Shown one piece after another: positions 38,240-47,244 of a DNA stretch of 64,000 nucleotides. A program made the position numbers and the translations under genes. The DNA is from an uncultured bacterium (GTDB lineage: Bacteria; Cyanobacteriota; Vampirovibrionia; Gastranaerophilales; Gastranaerophilaceae), in the NCBI GenBank assembly GCA_902763805.1, contig CACWTN010000004.1, positions 1 through 64,000 on the forward strand. Reading direction: 5' to 3'. Position 1 is the stretch's first letter; each line of letters opens with the position of its first letter. The notes beneath the pieces are model-generated. The model was not told the origin of the DNA. It saw only the letters and a list, made by a program, of their open reading frames with translations, and made no database searches.

Positions 38240-38768
38240 AGATTGATCTCCTTTCTCTCTTACGATACGTACTTTAGCTATGCTTCCTTACACAGCTTTT
38301 ATCTATGTTGTTCTCTCTTATCTGCTCGTTTACGGTAAAAAAGCGCAGTTTCTCCCATGGCAGCATTTATTTATAAATAAACGCAGTCCTGCTAAGCCTT
38401 ATTTAAAGGCTTTTTGGGGGGCATTTTTCAGAAGATTATGCCTGCTATTGGGATGTGTAATAAATGGCTCTGCTCTCTCTTACCATTTACTTGCCGGTAA
38501 ATACAAAAAATCAATTTTGTGTATTTATCCGTTTTGTGGGAAATAATAAGTAAAAAAACGACCTTTTTTGTATTCAGCTCAACCTTCCTTGCTGTGCTTT
38601 GAATACTCCTTAGTATTTCCTTCTGTAAACCATATCCGTTACGTTGTTCGGTATCCTTACCCCGAATACATTTACCCTTTTTTTGATTGTGATATTTAAG
38701 ATATATACTTTTTACTAATACATTATTGCAACAGTATGTAAAAAAAGTAAATATATATGTCAAATTTT
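38240..38768 (-). other. Long region upstream of flagellin 1, no supported gene
   Basis: About 530 nt between the flagellin ATG and the HLR1 box at 38769. It contains several GGA motifs on the flagellin strand (for example GTAAGGAT, AAGGAAATACTAAGGAG, CAAGGAAGG) and small hairpins: AAGCCTT/AAGGCTT at 38394-38412, and TTTAC-TTGCC-GGTAAA near 38485-38502. Open frames on either strand lack ribosome sites and look non-coding in composition. No clear sigma-28 or sigma-70 promoter could be fixed. It could be a long regulated leader. Confidence 0.4.
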
Positions 38769-38833
38769 GTTACATATCTTTACAAAAATATGATAAAACA
38801 GGCAATTTTTTTAGACAATTTATCTTTATAAAT
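38769..38833 (+). promoter_or_regulatory. HLR1-linked promoter, copy C
   Basis: A perfect HLR1 box (38769-38786, GTTACATA-TC-TTTACAAA), 15 nt, GCAATT (38802-38807), exactly 16 nt, CTTTATAAAT (38824-38833). It serves the gene at 38848. The same 16-nt core recurs at 48543 before flagellin 4. Confidence 0.75.
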
Positions 38834-38847
38834 ATAAGAGGATTATT

Positions 38848-39447
38848 ATGAGTTTAAATAATTACGTAACAAATTTATTTGACGGCAAAACATCACACGG
38901 CACACTCGCCAGCAATGGCAGAGCCAGCATTGTTAAATCCTCAGAAGGAAGAATATACGTAATTATAGACGGCGTTACGTATTCAGCAAACAGAGATGAT
39001 TTGTTCGGAATTAATGATAACATTAATGTCTGGCTAGACAGTTACGTAAAAAAACACGATTTGGAAATTAAAAAACATGAATTTAATGACGAAAGCGAAA
39101 GAAGAATTTCCAAAATATTAACAAACATGAAAAAAACTGATGAACAAATTGAAATATCGAGAAAAAAACAACTTAAAATAACAGAAAATATAAAAATTTT
39201 AAAAGAAAAATTTTACAATTATCTTGAAGAATGCGGAGTAACCTCAAAAGGCCAGCTGGTTGGTGAGCAGAAAACACATGCAAATAATCTGTATAATGAA
39301 CGATGGGCAGAAATATTTAACAAGACAAGCGAGGGAATAAAAGAAGACCGCTTGCTTTCCGATAATTGTTCACTCGCATTTGATAAGGGCAAAGTTGAAA
39401 GACAAATAGCATTTAATAATCTAATACTTGAAAACATTTATACTTAA
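38848..39447 (+). CDS. Hypothetical protein, 199 residues, HLR1-linked
   Basis: Not recognised. Residues 1-75 look like a small beta-containing domain (GRASIVKSSEGRIYVIIDGVTYSANRDDLFGI). Residues 85-135 are a strongly charged coiled coil (RRISKILTNMKKTDEQIEISRKKQLKITENIKILKEK). It has no signal peptide. AGAGGA lies 8 nt before the ATG. It shares the tripartite promoter with five other genes, and the start is only 14 nt from CTTTATAAAT. Placement beside flagellin 1 may hint at an envelope or motility link, but nothing in the sequence proves it. Confidence 0.7.
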   Translation: MSLNNYVTNLFDGKTSHGTLASNGRASIVKSSEGRIYVIIDGVTYSANRDDLFGINDNINVWLDSYVKKHDLEIKKHEFNDESERRISKILTNMKKTDEQIEISRKKQLKITENIKILKEKFYNYLEECGVTSKGQLVGEQKTHANNLYNERWAEIFNKTSEGIKEDRLLSDNCSLAFDKGKVERQIAFNNLILENIYT

Positions 39448-39519
39448 ACATAATACGGTTGTGGAATAGAATATAGTTTATTAATTATACATACTCATTG
39501 TGAATAGGAGTACAATGAG

Positions 39520-40527
39520 ATGAATCTGTTATTTTTTGATCTGCGTGAATCAGAAAAAGCTTTTTTTGAAAAAAATAAATTCTGCGATTTTAATATTAAA
39601 TTCTTTGAAAACCCGTTAACCGAAAAAACAAAACTGACTGATGAAGAATATGAAAACACAGGTATTCTATGTGTTTACAGGTCATCAATTCTTACCGGAA
39701 AAGTTCTTAAAAGATTTAAAAATCTGAGATTGATAGCAACACGTTCTCACGGTTTTACTCATATAGATTTGGACTATTGCATAAAAAACCGTATTAATGT
39801 ACTTAACACGGAACAGTACGGAGAAGAAGCCGTAGCGGAGTTTGCATTAGGCGTAATAATTGATTTAACAAGAAAAATCAAGGCATGTATGCTTGATATA
39901 AGAAAGAAGCATATTGTTCCAAAAGAGTATGAAGGCGAACTTTTAAATAAAAAAACAATTGGTATTATAGGGTGCGGAAAAGTCGGTTTAAAACTTGCAA
40001 AAATAGCTGACTTTTTTAATATGAAAGTTCTTGTTTCTTCATATAAAGAGTCGCCGCAATTTGAAAAAGTGTGTAATATTGTGCCGTTTGATACGTTATT
40101 ATCCGAATCTGACATAATTTACCTTCACATGCCTTTTACCACAGAAAATTATCAAATACTGGGAAACGAAGAATTTAAAAAAATGAAACAGGGTGTATAT
40201 ATAGTTAACACTTCAAGCATTGAGCTTTTAGATTTAAACGCTCTATACGACAATCTGCTTACGGGAAAAGTTAAGGGGGCAGGTCTTGATATACTTGAGA
40301 GCGATTATATAAAAGGAAAAAGTTCGCACACAAATGAACTGGGCGGAGAAACAATGAATACAAAACATAATTATAAAATTACGGAAAAATTACTGGATAT
40401 GCCGAATGTTATCATAACCCCTCACCTTGCTTATAATACGAAAGAATATATAGACTACGTACTTGAATACACTTTTAATAACATAAGAGATAATATTAAA
40501 GGCGACTATAAAAATCGAATATGCTAA
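39520..40527 (+). CDS. D-2-hydroxyacid dehydrogenase-like protein
   Basis: A 335-residue NAD-dependent enzyme of the D-lactate/2-hydroxyacid dehydrogenase family. The Rossmann motif is IGIIGCGKVG (147-156), GVYIVNTSS is at 225-233, GAGLDILE at 253-260, and the catalytic His region ITPHLAYNT with H302. The family's substrate-binding Arg, normally NTxRG, is missing: here N230-T231-S232-S233-I234. So the usual 2-oxoacid reduction may be lost or altered. It has AGGAG about 10 nt before the ATG. D-lactate formation is a natural guess in a fermenter, weakened by the missing Arg. Confidence 0.8.
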   Translation: MNLLFFDLRESEKAFFEKNKFCDFNIKFFENPLTEKTKLTDEEYENTGILCVYRSSILTGKVLKRFKNLRLIATRSHGFTHIDLDYCIKNRINVLNTEQYGEEAVAEFALGVIIDLTRKIKACMLDIRKKHIVPKEYEGELLNKKTIGIIGCGKVGLKLAKIADFFNMKVLVSSYKESPQFEKVCNIVPFDTLLSESDIIYLHMPFTTENYQILGNEEFKKMKQGVYIVNTSSIELLDLNALYDNLLTGKVKGAGLDILESDYIKGKSSHTNELGGETMNTKHNYKITEKLLDMPNVIITPHLAYNTKEYIDYVLEYTFNNIRDNIKGDYKNRIC

Positions 40528-40541
40528 AAAAATACACAAAA

Positions 40542-40570
40542 TGACTTGATAACCGTATTTATGCTATAAT
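40542..40570 (+). promoter_or_regulatory. Leaderless-type promoter of ruvB
   Basis: TATAAT (40565-40570) ends exactly 6 nt before the ruvB ATG. The -35 (TGACTT, 40542-40547, 17-nt spacing) is weak. No Shine-Dalgarno sequence is present. Confidence 0.55.
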
Positions 40571-40576
40571 TAATCT

Positions 40577-41647
40577 ATGGCAATTTTATCAGACAATGAG
40601 AGATTTGGGGAGAATAAAGGTTCTTTTAACAAAAAGAACCCGATTATTAAGCCTGAAAATATAGAATATGACAAAACCTTTGAAAACAGCATCAGACCAA
40701 AGGATTTTGACAGTTATATCGGTCAAAGCGCACTTAAAGAAACGCTGAAAATTACGCTTGAAGCTGCAAAGCTCAGAGAAAAGCCGCTTGATCATCTTTT
40801 GTTTTACGGCCCGCCCGGACTTGGAAAAACAACAATAGCAGGTGTAATTGCCGCACAGATGGGAGTTGATATCAGGATAACATCTGCTCCGGCACTTGAG
40901 CGTCCCAGAGATATCATCGGAATATTGATGTCTTTGAAAGGCGGTGAAATTTTATTTATTGATGAAATTCACAGATTAAATAAAGTTGCGGAAGAAATTT
41001 TATATCCTGCAATGGAAGACTTTACTTTAGATATGACTACAGGTAAGAGTCAGACAGCAAAAACGCTGAGAGTACCAATTCCAAAATTCACACTAATAGG
41101 TGCAACAACCAAAGCCGGCGAACTTTCAGGACCGTTACGTGACAGATTTGGAATGATTTACAGGCTTGAGTTTTACACAGTTGAAGAACTCGCTCTGGTT
41201 ATAAAAAGGACTGCAAAAATACTAAACATCAACATTACAGATAGCGGTGCAAAGGCTATTGCAATGAGATCAAGAGGAACTCCAAGAATAGCTAACAGGC
41301 TAGTAAAAAGGGTTTCCGATTTTGCTATCGTAAAATACAACGGAGTGATTGATGAAAAAGTTGCAAATGAATCACTCGATACCCTGAAAATTGATGAATT
41401 CGGACTTGATAATACTGACAGGGCTCTGTTAAATCTAATTATTGAAAAATATGACGGCGGTCCTGTCGGCATAGAAACAATTGCAGCAGCTTTAAGCGAG
41501 GACGTAAGAACCATTGAAGATGTATGTGAGCCATATTTGCTGCAGGCAGGACTGCTTCAGCGCACTCCGAGAGGCAGAAAGGTTTCTCCTGAAGGATACA
41601 GACATCTGGGACTAAAAACGCTGTCAGAACAAACAAGACTATTTTAA
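40577..41647 (+). CDS. ruvB: Holliday junction helicase RuvB
   Basis: The AAA+ motor that drives branch migration with RuvA. Walker [10 protein letters not shown] is at 78-86, Walker [12 protein letters not shown] about 40 residues on, and the arginine-finger region SGPLRDRFG and C-terminal winged helix ([20 protein letters not shown]) are present. At 356 residues it is slightly long owing to an N-terminal tail of about 30. ruvC is 15 kb away, and ruvA is not in the window. Likely leaderless start. Confidence 0.97.
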   Translation: MAILSDNERFGENKGSFNKKNPIIKPENIEYDKTFENSIRPKDFDSYIGQSALKETLKITLEAAKLREKPLDHLLFYGPPGLGKTTIAGVIAAQMGVDIRITSAPALERPRDIIGILMSLKGGEILFIDEIHRLNKVAEEILYPAMEDFTLDMTTGKSQTAKTLRVPIPKFTLIGATTKAGELSGPLRDRFGMIYRLEFYTVEELALVIKRTAKILNINITDSGAKAIAMRSRGTPRIANRLVKRVSDFAIVKYNGVIDEKVANESLDTLKIDEFGLDNTDRALLNLIIEKYDGGPVGIETIAAALSEDVRTIEDVCEPYLLQAGLLQRTPRGRKVSPEGYRHLGLKTLSEQTRLF

Positions 41648-41661
41648 CACCGGGGTTTATT

Positions 41662-42768
41662 ATGAATATTAAAAATATTATTTTAGTCATATTGTCATTC
41701 TTTGTAACTCTGCCGATTTTTGCAGACGAAGCAAAAATTCTTCCGTCAGAAACAGGAATTATTGAAAGCGTGAACTATGTTGATACTGATAATGAGTACG
41801 CACAGACAAAGCAGGAAGTATTAGTAAGACTGTTGTCAGGAGAGTTTAAAGGTGAAACGGTTGAGCTGGAAAATATTTTAACAGGAAATCCTTATTACGA
41901 TATTAAACTTAAAAAAGGGGTTAAAGTAATACTTCACGCAGAAGATAATGACGGTGCCGTTGAATACTCGATTGAAGACATAAAACGTGCAGGCATACTC
42001 GGCTGGTTATCGTTACTATTTTGCGGACTGCTCATTTATGTCGGAAAAAGAAAAGGATTAAACAGTCTTATATCAATTGCATTGACTGTTGTTTTAATTA
42101 CCCATTGTCTTTCTCCGCTTGTACTTATAGGTATTAATCCTATATTTGCGGCATTTTTGATATGCGTAATTTCAACGTTGGTTACTATGTATCTTGTAGG
42201 CGGATTTAATGCAAAAAGCACATCTGCAGCGGCAGGTGCGATATTAAGTCTGATATTTGCGGGCACGCTTTCCGGCATAACAATGTTAACAGCTCACTTA
42301 ACAGGCTTTAACGGCGAAAATACAACATTTTTGTATTCTGCCCATCCCGAACTGGATTTTATCGGGCTTACCGTTTCAATGATGGTTCTGGCAACTTTAG
42401 GCGCGGTTATGGACGTTGCAATGTCTATAGCCAGTACTATTAATGAGATATATATTACCGACAATACAAAAGGCATAAAAGAACTTTTTAAATCAGGAAT
42501 GAATGTCGGACGGGATATTATAGGCACAATGGCAAACACATTGATTCTTGTATACCTTGGAGGTTCGCTGCCGTTAGTACTGCTTGCCGGAAACATAGAT
42601 TTAATGAAATTTATCAACCTTAATCAGGTTGTAACCGAAATTGCATCGGCTCTTATCGGAAGTATTGCAATAGTAATTTGCGTACCGTTTACGGCTTTAA
42701 CAGCCTCAACGCTGATACACAAATATGCAAAAAAAGCAGAACAAGAACAAATTCCGTTTCAGGAATAA
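41662..42768 (+). CDS. YibE/F family membrane protein
   Basis: A 368-residue protein. Residues 1-21 look like a signal peptide (FVTLPIFADEA). A soluble extracytoplasmic part of about 100 residues follows, then some seven or eight membrane helices (from GWLSLLFCGLLIYVG onward). The family motif is visible in SMMVLATLGAVMDVAMSIASTINEI and MNVGRDIIGTMANTLILVYLGGSLPL. The family is membrane-bound with no settled function. It follows ruvB by 14 nt and may share its transcript. Confidence 0.88.
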   Translation: MNIKNIILVILSFFVTLPIFADEAKILPSETGIIESVNYVDTDNEYAQTKQEVLVRLLSGEFKGETVELENILTGNPYYDIKLKKGVKVILHAEDNDGAVEYSIEDIKRAGILGWLSLLFCGLLIYVGKRKGLNSLISIALTVVLITHCLSPLVLIGINPIFAAFLICVISTLVTMYLVGGFNAKSTSAAAGAILSLIFAGTLSGITMLTAHLTGFNGENTTFLYSAHPELDFIGLTVSMMVLATLGAVMDVAMSIASTINEIYITDNTKGIKELFKSGMNVGRDIIGTMANTLILVYLGGSLPLVLLAGNIDLMKFINLNQVVTEIASALIGSIAIVICVPFTALTASTLIHKYAKKAEQEQIPFQE

Positions 42769-42822
42769 AATTGCATTAAATTATTTCAGGTGATAGAATA
42801 TTACCTGTAGAGGAGAGGATAG

Positions 42823-43506
42823 ATGAAAAAATTATTTATATTAACATTAATGATGATGTTTGCATCAATGAATATAAGTTTGGCAGGAACATTTAAGGCA
42901 GACGCAAAAACGAAAAGAATAGCAGCCGGAACTCAGTTTCAGCTTGTATTCCTTCAGCCTGTTTCAACCTCAGCAAACAGTGAAGGTGACTTCTTTACAG
43001 CAGCAATTAAAAATGAGCTCAGAACAGAAAATAATACTGTAATCCTGCCGCAAGGATCTGTAGTAAGAGGAAGCATAGCAGATGTAAAAACAACAAAAAG
43101 ATTTTCAAGAGGTGCAAAACTTTATCTTGATTTTGACCACGTAGTTACTCCAAACGGAAGACAAATTCCGCTTGACTTGTCAGTAAGAAGTTATGACAGA
43201 ATTTATTACGACGGTGGTCTATACAAAAATCTCGGTTACGGAGAAGCAATAAAAGAAAATTATGAAAAAGGTGTAGAAATAACAAAAAAATCAACCAATT
43301 ACGGATTAAGCGTCGGCGATGACCACCCCGGATTACAATATCTTACAACACCGTTCTGCGCTGCAGGCGGATTCATCGGAGGAGTCGGATACTGGTTTGG
43401 AGATTCCATTGCAGATATGTTCAGAAAAGGAAAAGAGGTTTATATTCAAAAAGGTGAAATGCTGAACGTACAGCTCATAAATCCGATTGATGTACCTGTG
43501 TATTAA
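42823..43506 (+). CDS. Exported protein of unknown function, 227 residues
   Basis: A signal peptide (MKKLFILTLMMMFASMNISLAG) is clear. The mature part alternates beta-strands: FQLVFLQPVSTSANSEGDFFTAAIK, VILPQGSVVRGSIADVKTTKRFSRGAKLYLDFDHVV, and ends VYIQKGEMLNVQLINPIDVPVY. The PQGS-RG pattern recalls the beta-barrel cores of TrbI/VirB10-like proteins, but no conjugation gene is near and I do not assign the family. A Gly-rich turn (CAAGGFIGGVGYWFG) is near residue 175. AGGAGAGG lies 6 nt before the ATG. Confidence 0.7.
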   Translation: MKKLFILTLMMMFASMNISLAGTFKADAKTKRIAAGTQFQLVFLQPVSTSANSEGDFFTAAIKNELRTENNTVILPQGSVVRGSIADVKTTKRFSRGAKLYLDFDHVVTPNGRQIPLDLSVRSYDRIYYDGGLYKNLGYGEAIKENYEKGVEITKKSTNYGLSVGDDHPGLQYLTTPFCAAGGFIGGVGYWFGDSIADMFRKGKEVYIQKGEMLNVQLINPIDVPVY

Positions 43507-43523
43507 TAGTGCAAATTATTATT

Positions 43524-43586
43524 GTAAAGTTTTGTAACAAAACACTTAAACGCTGAAATTAGGCATAAAATAAATACTTTATATAT
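43524..43586 (+). promoter_or_regulatory. HLR1-linked promoter, copy D
   Basis: A degenerate HLR1-like pair (43524-43541, GTAAAG-TTTT-GTAACAAA), GAAATT (43555-43560), exactly 16 nt, CTTTATATAT (43577-43586). Copies B and D share both the half-site variant and GAAATT. Confidence 0.65.
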
Positions 43587-43615
43587 ATAAGATGTATAAA
43601 TAAGAGGTATTTATT

Positions 43616-44815
43616 ATGAGCAGTAAAATTGCCAGAATACAGTGTCATAGTCCGTTTCAGCACTATGTAAATAGTCACCGTAACGATCGCGGATACGATA
43701 ACAGCATATTTATTAATACCACATATAATATTGAATGCTGTGGTATAGGCGGCGGATGGGGCAGCATTCTGAGCGGTGTTGGAATGGGCATAGGTGCGTG
43801 GCTGGCACGACTGATTAACTGCAATATATATGGCGGCTATCCGATGGGCGGCTATCCGATGGGCGGCTATCCGATGGGTGGCTATCCGATGGGCGGCGGC
43901 TACCCGGTGGGCGGAGGATACGGCGGCAGACAAAAAGACAGTGTCGGAGGAGAAAAGAAAGATACCGAACATTGCAAAGGTAAAGATGCCGAATACTTAC
44001 ACAAATTAAGAACAAGACTTAACAAACTTGATGAAGATGACAATCCTGCTGAAGCAGCTAAAAAATTATACAATGATATTGCATCAGTAATTGCAAAACA
44101 AAAAGATGATGATCATAACGATATTGATGAAGCAAACTATAAAGATTTAAAATCAGACCTGGAAAAGAAATGGAAATTTACACTTAAAGACGGCAAAGCG
44201 GAAAGTGCAGAACCTATAAAGCCGAGCAAAGAGTCAACAGATGACGGCAAAAAACAGGTAACAGCAGCACAGGTAAATACAGGCAACACAGATAAAAATA
44301 AAGAAAGCGCGTCACCATTACAGGTAACTACTGACAACAATGGAAAGACCCGGGTTGAAATCCGGTTTGCAATACACGACGGAAAAGAACTGCTTGATAA
44401 TGAAATAAAAGGCAAATTGTGCGGTATTGCACTAAAAGCAGACAAAAAACTTAATTACTACGTAGTTGACTGTGATACAAAAGACAGTAAATTTAAACTA
44501 AGATACAAAATTACAAAAATAGATGAGAACACATACAATGTAAAATGCATCAGCTTGAATCATCACTGCGAAGAATTCAAGAACAGAAACCTGTATGCAA
44601 ACAAAAATGGAGTAAATTACACTGTAGTCGGCGATAAACTCGTATCTGACGGAGATGATACAGTCGTATCAATACGTAAAAAAGAAGGATACGATATACC
44701 TATTAAATATGTAAAAGGTAAAGTAAATGAAAAAGAAGATTACGTAAAAATGGACTATTCCGACATTGATAACGAAAAAATCGAAATAATCAAAAAAGAA
44801 TTAACTAACGATTAA
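43616..44815 (+). CDS. GGYPM-repeat protein, 399 residues, HLR1-linked
   Basis: Not recognised. Residues 1-68 include ECCGIGGGWGSILSGVGMGIGAWLARLINC, a glycine-rich amphipathic or membrane-active stretch. Residues 73-102 are tandem GGYPM repeats ending GGYPVGGGYGG. A charged Lys/Asp/Glu region follows (110-245), then a C-terminal part with beta character (VEIRFAIHDGKELLDNEIKG...). No signal peptide. Gly/Tyr/Pro repeats are known in self-associating or adhesive proteins; that is analogy only. The ribosome site is weak (AAGAGG). It has promoter copy D and a terminator, so it is a single-gene unit. Confidence 0.7.
   Translation: MSSKIARIQCHSPFQHYVNSHRNDRGYDNSIFINTTYNIECCGIGGGWGSILSGVGMGIGAWLARLINCNIYGGYPMGGYPMGGYPMGGYPMGGGYPVGGGYGGRQKDSVGGEKKDTEHCKGKDAEYLHKLRTRLNKLDEDDNPAEAAKKLYNDIASVIAKQKDDDHNDIDEANYKDLKSDLEKKWKFTLKDGKAESAEPIKPSKESTDDGKKQVTAAQVNTGNTDKNKESASPLQVTTDNNGKTRVEIRFAIHDGKELLDNEIKGKLCGIALKADKKLNYYVVDCDTKDSKFKLRYKITKIDENTYNVKCISLNHHCEEFKNRNLYANKNGVNYTVVGDKLVSDGDDTVVSIRKKEGYDIPIKYVKGKVNEKEDYVKMDYSDIDNEKIEIIKKELTND
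43832..43891 (+). repeat. Four tandem 15-bp repeats encoding GGYPM
   Basis: Four copies of GGCGGCTATCCGATG, identical except for one C-to-T in the fourth (GGTGGC...). Near identity of synonymous sites indicates recent expansion or strong conversion. A degenerate fifth unit (GGCGGCGGCTACCCGGTG) follows. The GC content of this tract is well above its surroundings. Confidence 0.9.
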
Positions 44816-44834
44816 ACGAACAGTAACAATAACT

Positions 44835-44864
44835 AAAAAGGCTGACAATACGCCAGCCTTTTTT
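44835..44864 (+). terminator. Terminator after the GGYPM gene
   Basis: AAAAAGGCTG (44835-44844) pairs with CAGCCTTTTTT (from 44854). It overlaps the stop codon of the opposite gene at 44863. Confidence 0.85.
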
Positions 44865-45063
44865 ATTTGACAAAAATATATCTGCTTCCGAATCGTCCGA
44901 TTTCAGGTTTATTCTTTCTCGTCTTGATATACAAAGACAAATCGTACTCGATTGGATTTGCGGAATACTTTGAGCTTTCTATACCTTCAGGAGCGTCCTG
45001 CCTTTTCAGGATTTCCCGATTTGTAAGAATATTTGTTACAACATCTTCGCTTGATAAACTCAT
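44863..45063 (-). CDS. Hypothetical protein, 66 residues
   Basis: Not recognised. Reads MSLSSEDVVTNILTNREIL, then a basic C-terminus (YIKTRKNKPEIGRFGSRYIFVK). I start at ATG 45063, which has AAGGG 7 nt upstream, rather than the in-frame GTG two codons earlier. No signal peptide. An antiparallel frame of similar size covers the same bases but lacks a ribosome site. Confidence 0.5.
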   Translation of the reverse strand: MSLSSEDVVTNILTNREILKRQDAPEGIESSKYSANPIEYDLSLYIKTRKNKPEIGRFGSRYIFVK

Positions 45064-45114
45064 ACACACACCCTTAATATTTAAAATTATATTATCATTA
45101 TTTTAAAATTTGTG

Positions 45115-45150
45115 CAAGAAAAAAGAAAGCAAGGAACCTGTCCTTGCTTT
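45115..45150 (-). terminator. Terminator of flagellin 2
   Basis: AAAGCAAGGA (45126-45135) pairs with TCCTTGCTTT (45141-45150). On the bottom strand it ends in CTTTTTTC. Confidence 0.85.
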
Positions 45151-45224
45151 TAATGTTGGTAAATGTAGATTTTTGAATCCTGCAGAGTATTAGGCGCCTC
45201 TGCCTATCTAATTTACATTTCCGG

Positions 45225-46178
45225 CTATAAAAGGTTCAGCGCAATACTTGGCGACTGGTTAGCAGTTGCAAGCAGTGTTGCTGATGCCTGTTGTAATATT
45301 TGTGCCTTGATATAGTTTGAAGATTCTGTTGCTACATCTGCATCTCTGAGTGTCGATAATGATGATGTGATATTTTCTGACTGAACACCAATTGACTCAA
45401 TTGCTGATTCTATTCTGTTCTGAGCAGCACCTAATGTGGTTATACGATCGGAAATTCTTGCAATAACCTTATCCAATGTTCCTAACATATCGGTTGATGT
45501 TTTGTGACCGGAATAGGTACTTGTACCGGCACAGTCTTTTGCAAGGTTTGCGACTTTTCGTTCAAATTTTGCATCAGTACTTGATGGAGATGATTCACCG
45601 CTATTATTAGCTTCCGTTGGTGTATAAGCACCGTTACCGGTAATAGCAAAAAGTGAATCAATCTTTGCACTTGCGAACAAATCTGCAGCCAGAGATATCT
45701 GACTCTTTGATGCAGTACCGTCAATACCTACCTGAATAGATTTTGCACTGTTATTTGTACCATCCATCATCTTAATACCGTTATATTCACAGTTAACTGC
45801 TATACGGTTAATTTCATCCAAACGTGCCTTGATTTCAGCTTCAATTGCTTTCTTTGACTGTTCGCCATAGGTTCCGTTTGCTGCCTGCTCGGTCAAATCT
45901 CTTACACGTTGAACGTGAGATGAAATTAATGCATAATGGTCTTCTAATGTAGATAACATATCTGCACCCATTGCCGCGTTATCGGCTGCTATATCAAGTG
46001 AACTTATCTGTGCTTCCCAATTCCTGGCGATAGAATAACCTGCCGCATTATCTGCTGCGTGGTTAATTTTATAACCGGTAGTCATTCTCTCAATGGCATT
46101 ATTTAATGCTGTAGTTGACTTGTTCAAGTTGTTCTGAACTATCATTGAAGAGATATTTGTATTTACTGTAATTGCCAT
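45225..46178 (-). CDS. Flagellin 2 (317 residues)
   Basis: The N-terminus INTNISSMIVQNNLNKSTTALN...AADNAAGYSIARNWEAQ and the C-terminus SSNYIKAQILQQASATLLATANQSPSIALNLL are the conserved D0/D1 helices. The short variable middle has Ser/Thr-rich TEANNSGESSPSSTD (about 190-205), which may be surface exposed. First gene at the 3' end of the four-gene flagellin row; all four share almost the same terminal halves. GGAAAGGAG lies about 9 nt before the ATG. Its leader lacks the GGA cluster and HLR1 box of its three neighbours. Confidence 0.95.
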   Translation of the reverse strand: MAITVNTNISSMIVQNNLNKSTTALNNAIERMTTGYKINHAADNAAGYSIARNWEAQISSLDIAADNAAMGADMLSTLEDHYALISSHVQRVRDLTEQAANGTYGEQSKKAIEAEIKARLDEINRIAVNCEYNGIKMMDGTNNSAKSIQVGIDGTASKSQISLAADLFASAKIDSLFAITGNGAYTPTEANNSGESSPSSTDAKFERKVANLAKDCAGTSTYSGHKTSTDMLGTLDKVIARISDRITTLGAAQNRIESAIESIGVQSENITSSLSTLRDADVATESSNYIKAQILQQASATLLATANQSPSIALNLL

Positions 46179-46272
46179 TTTTACTTACTCCTTTCCGGCA
46201 TTTCATGAATTGTTTTATATAACTAAAATCCCTTTCAATACCTTCGTTGATTTATCTTTGATTTTGTGAAAT

Positions 46273-46315
46273 AGAAGCAAAGATATCGGATTATATTTTC
46301 AATACCCTTGCTTCT
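46273..46315 (-). repeat. Inverted repeat between flagellins 3 and 2
   Basis: GAAGCAA (46274-46280) is complementary to TTGCTTC (46308-46314) across a 27-nt loop. It could act as a weak terminator for flagellin 3, but no clean T-run follows. The loop contains TCCGATAT on the bottom strand (46290-46283), close to a sigma-28 -10 but without TAAA at the right distance. Confidence 0.35.
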
Positions 46316-46344
46316 TTTCGGGTAAATTATATGTATTTTGAAAA

Positions 46345-47244
46345 TTACAACAAGTTCAGAGCGATACTTGGTGTTTGGTTAGCAGTTGCAAGTAATGTTG
46401 CAGATGCCTGTTGAAGAATTTGTGCCTTAATATAATTTGAAGATTCAGTTGCAACATCAGCATCTCTTAATGTAGATAATGATGACATAATGTTTTCAGA
46501 CTGAACACCAATTGATTCAACAGCAGAATCGATTCTGTTTCTTGCAGCACCTAATGTAGTAATACGAGAAGAAATTGTATTGATTACATCATCAATATTT
46601 GCAAGCATAGAACTTGCTGTTGTACCGGATTTCAATCCTGCACATTTTGTAGCTAAATCTTCTCTTGCTGCTTTCTTTTGTTCATCAGTAACAGAATCAG
46701 AATCATCGTTATTAAATAATGCTTTTACGTCACCTCTCTTAAATAAGTCACCTGCAAGGGCGATTTGAGATTTAGCAGCATTACCGTCAATACCTACCTG
46801 AATTCCAAGACCTGCTTTTAAAGAACCATTCATCATGTACTGACCGCTGAATTCGCAGTTAGCAGCAATACGGTCGATTTCTTCAAGTCTAGCGTTGATT
46901 TCTGATTTAATTGCTTTTAATGACTGAGTACCGTAAGTACCGTTTGCAGCCTGTTCGGTCAAGTCTCTTACACGTTGTACGTGTGTTGAAACTAATGCAT
47001 AATGGTCTTCAAGTGTTGATAACATATCTGCACCTGTTGCTGCGTTTGCAGCTGCTACTTCTAATGAACCAAGCTGTGCTTCCCAGTTTCTTGCAATTGA
47101 ATAACCTGCTGCGTTATCTGCTGCGTGGTTAATTTTGAAACCGGTTGTCATTCTTTCGATTGCTTTGTTCAATGAAAATGTAGCTTTTGATAAGTTTGAT
47201 TGAACGATCATTGAAGATAAATTAGTGTTAATAGTGATTGCCAT
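46345..47244 (-). CDS. Flagellin 3 (299 residues)
   Basis: Start set at ATG 47244 (MAITINTNLSSMIV), matching the sister flagellins. An in-frame ATG 25 codons upstream would consume the leader and its ribosome site. Terminal helices are conserved (ADNAAGYSIARNWEAQLG; ILQQASATLLATANQTPSIALNLL). The middle is the acidic NDDSDSVTDEQKKAAREDL (about 201-219). AAAGGAG lies 7 nt before the start. The leader has a perfect CsrA-like site and an HLR1 box lies further upstream. Confidence 0.95.
   Translation of the reverse strand: MAITINTNLSSMIVQSNLSKATFSLNKAIERMTTGFKINHAADNAAGYSIARNWEAQLGSLEVAAANAATGADMLSTLEDHYALVSTHVQRVRDLTEQAANGTYGTQSLKAIKSEINARLEEIDRIAANCEFSGQYMMNGSLKAGLGIQVGIDGNAAKSQIALAGDLFKRGDVKALFNNDDSDSVTDEQKKAAREDLATKCAGLKSGTTASSMLANIDDVINTISSRITTLGAARNRIDSAVESIGVQSENIMSSLSTLRDADVATESSNYIKAQILQQASATLLATANQTPSIALNLL

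Noticed and set aside
38280-38763. Open frames of 88 (+) and 111 (-) codons upstream of flagellin 1
   Set aside because: No ribosome sites, no recognisable protein composition, and they overlap each other.
44867-45106. 79-codon rightward frame
   Set aside because: No ribosome site; antiparallel to a frame with AAGGG at correct spacing, and it starts inside a terminator.
46283-46290. Sigma-28 -10 (TCCGATAT) before flagellin 2
   Set aside because: No TAAA at 14-16 nt upstream; it lies in the loop of an inverted repeat.
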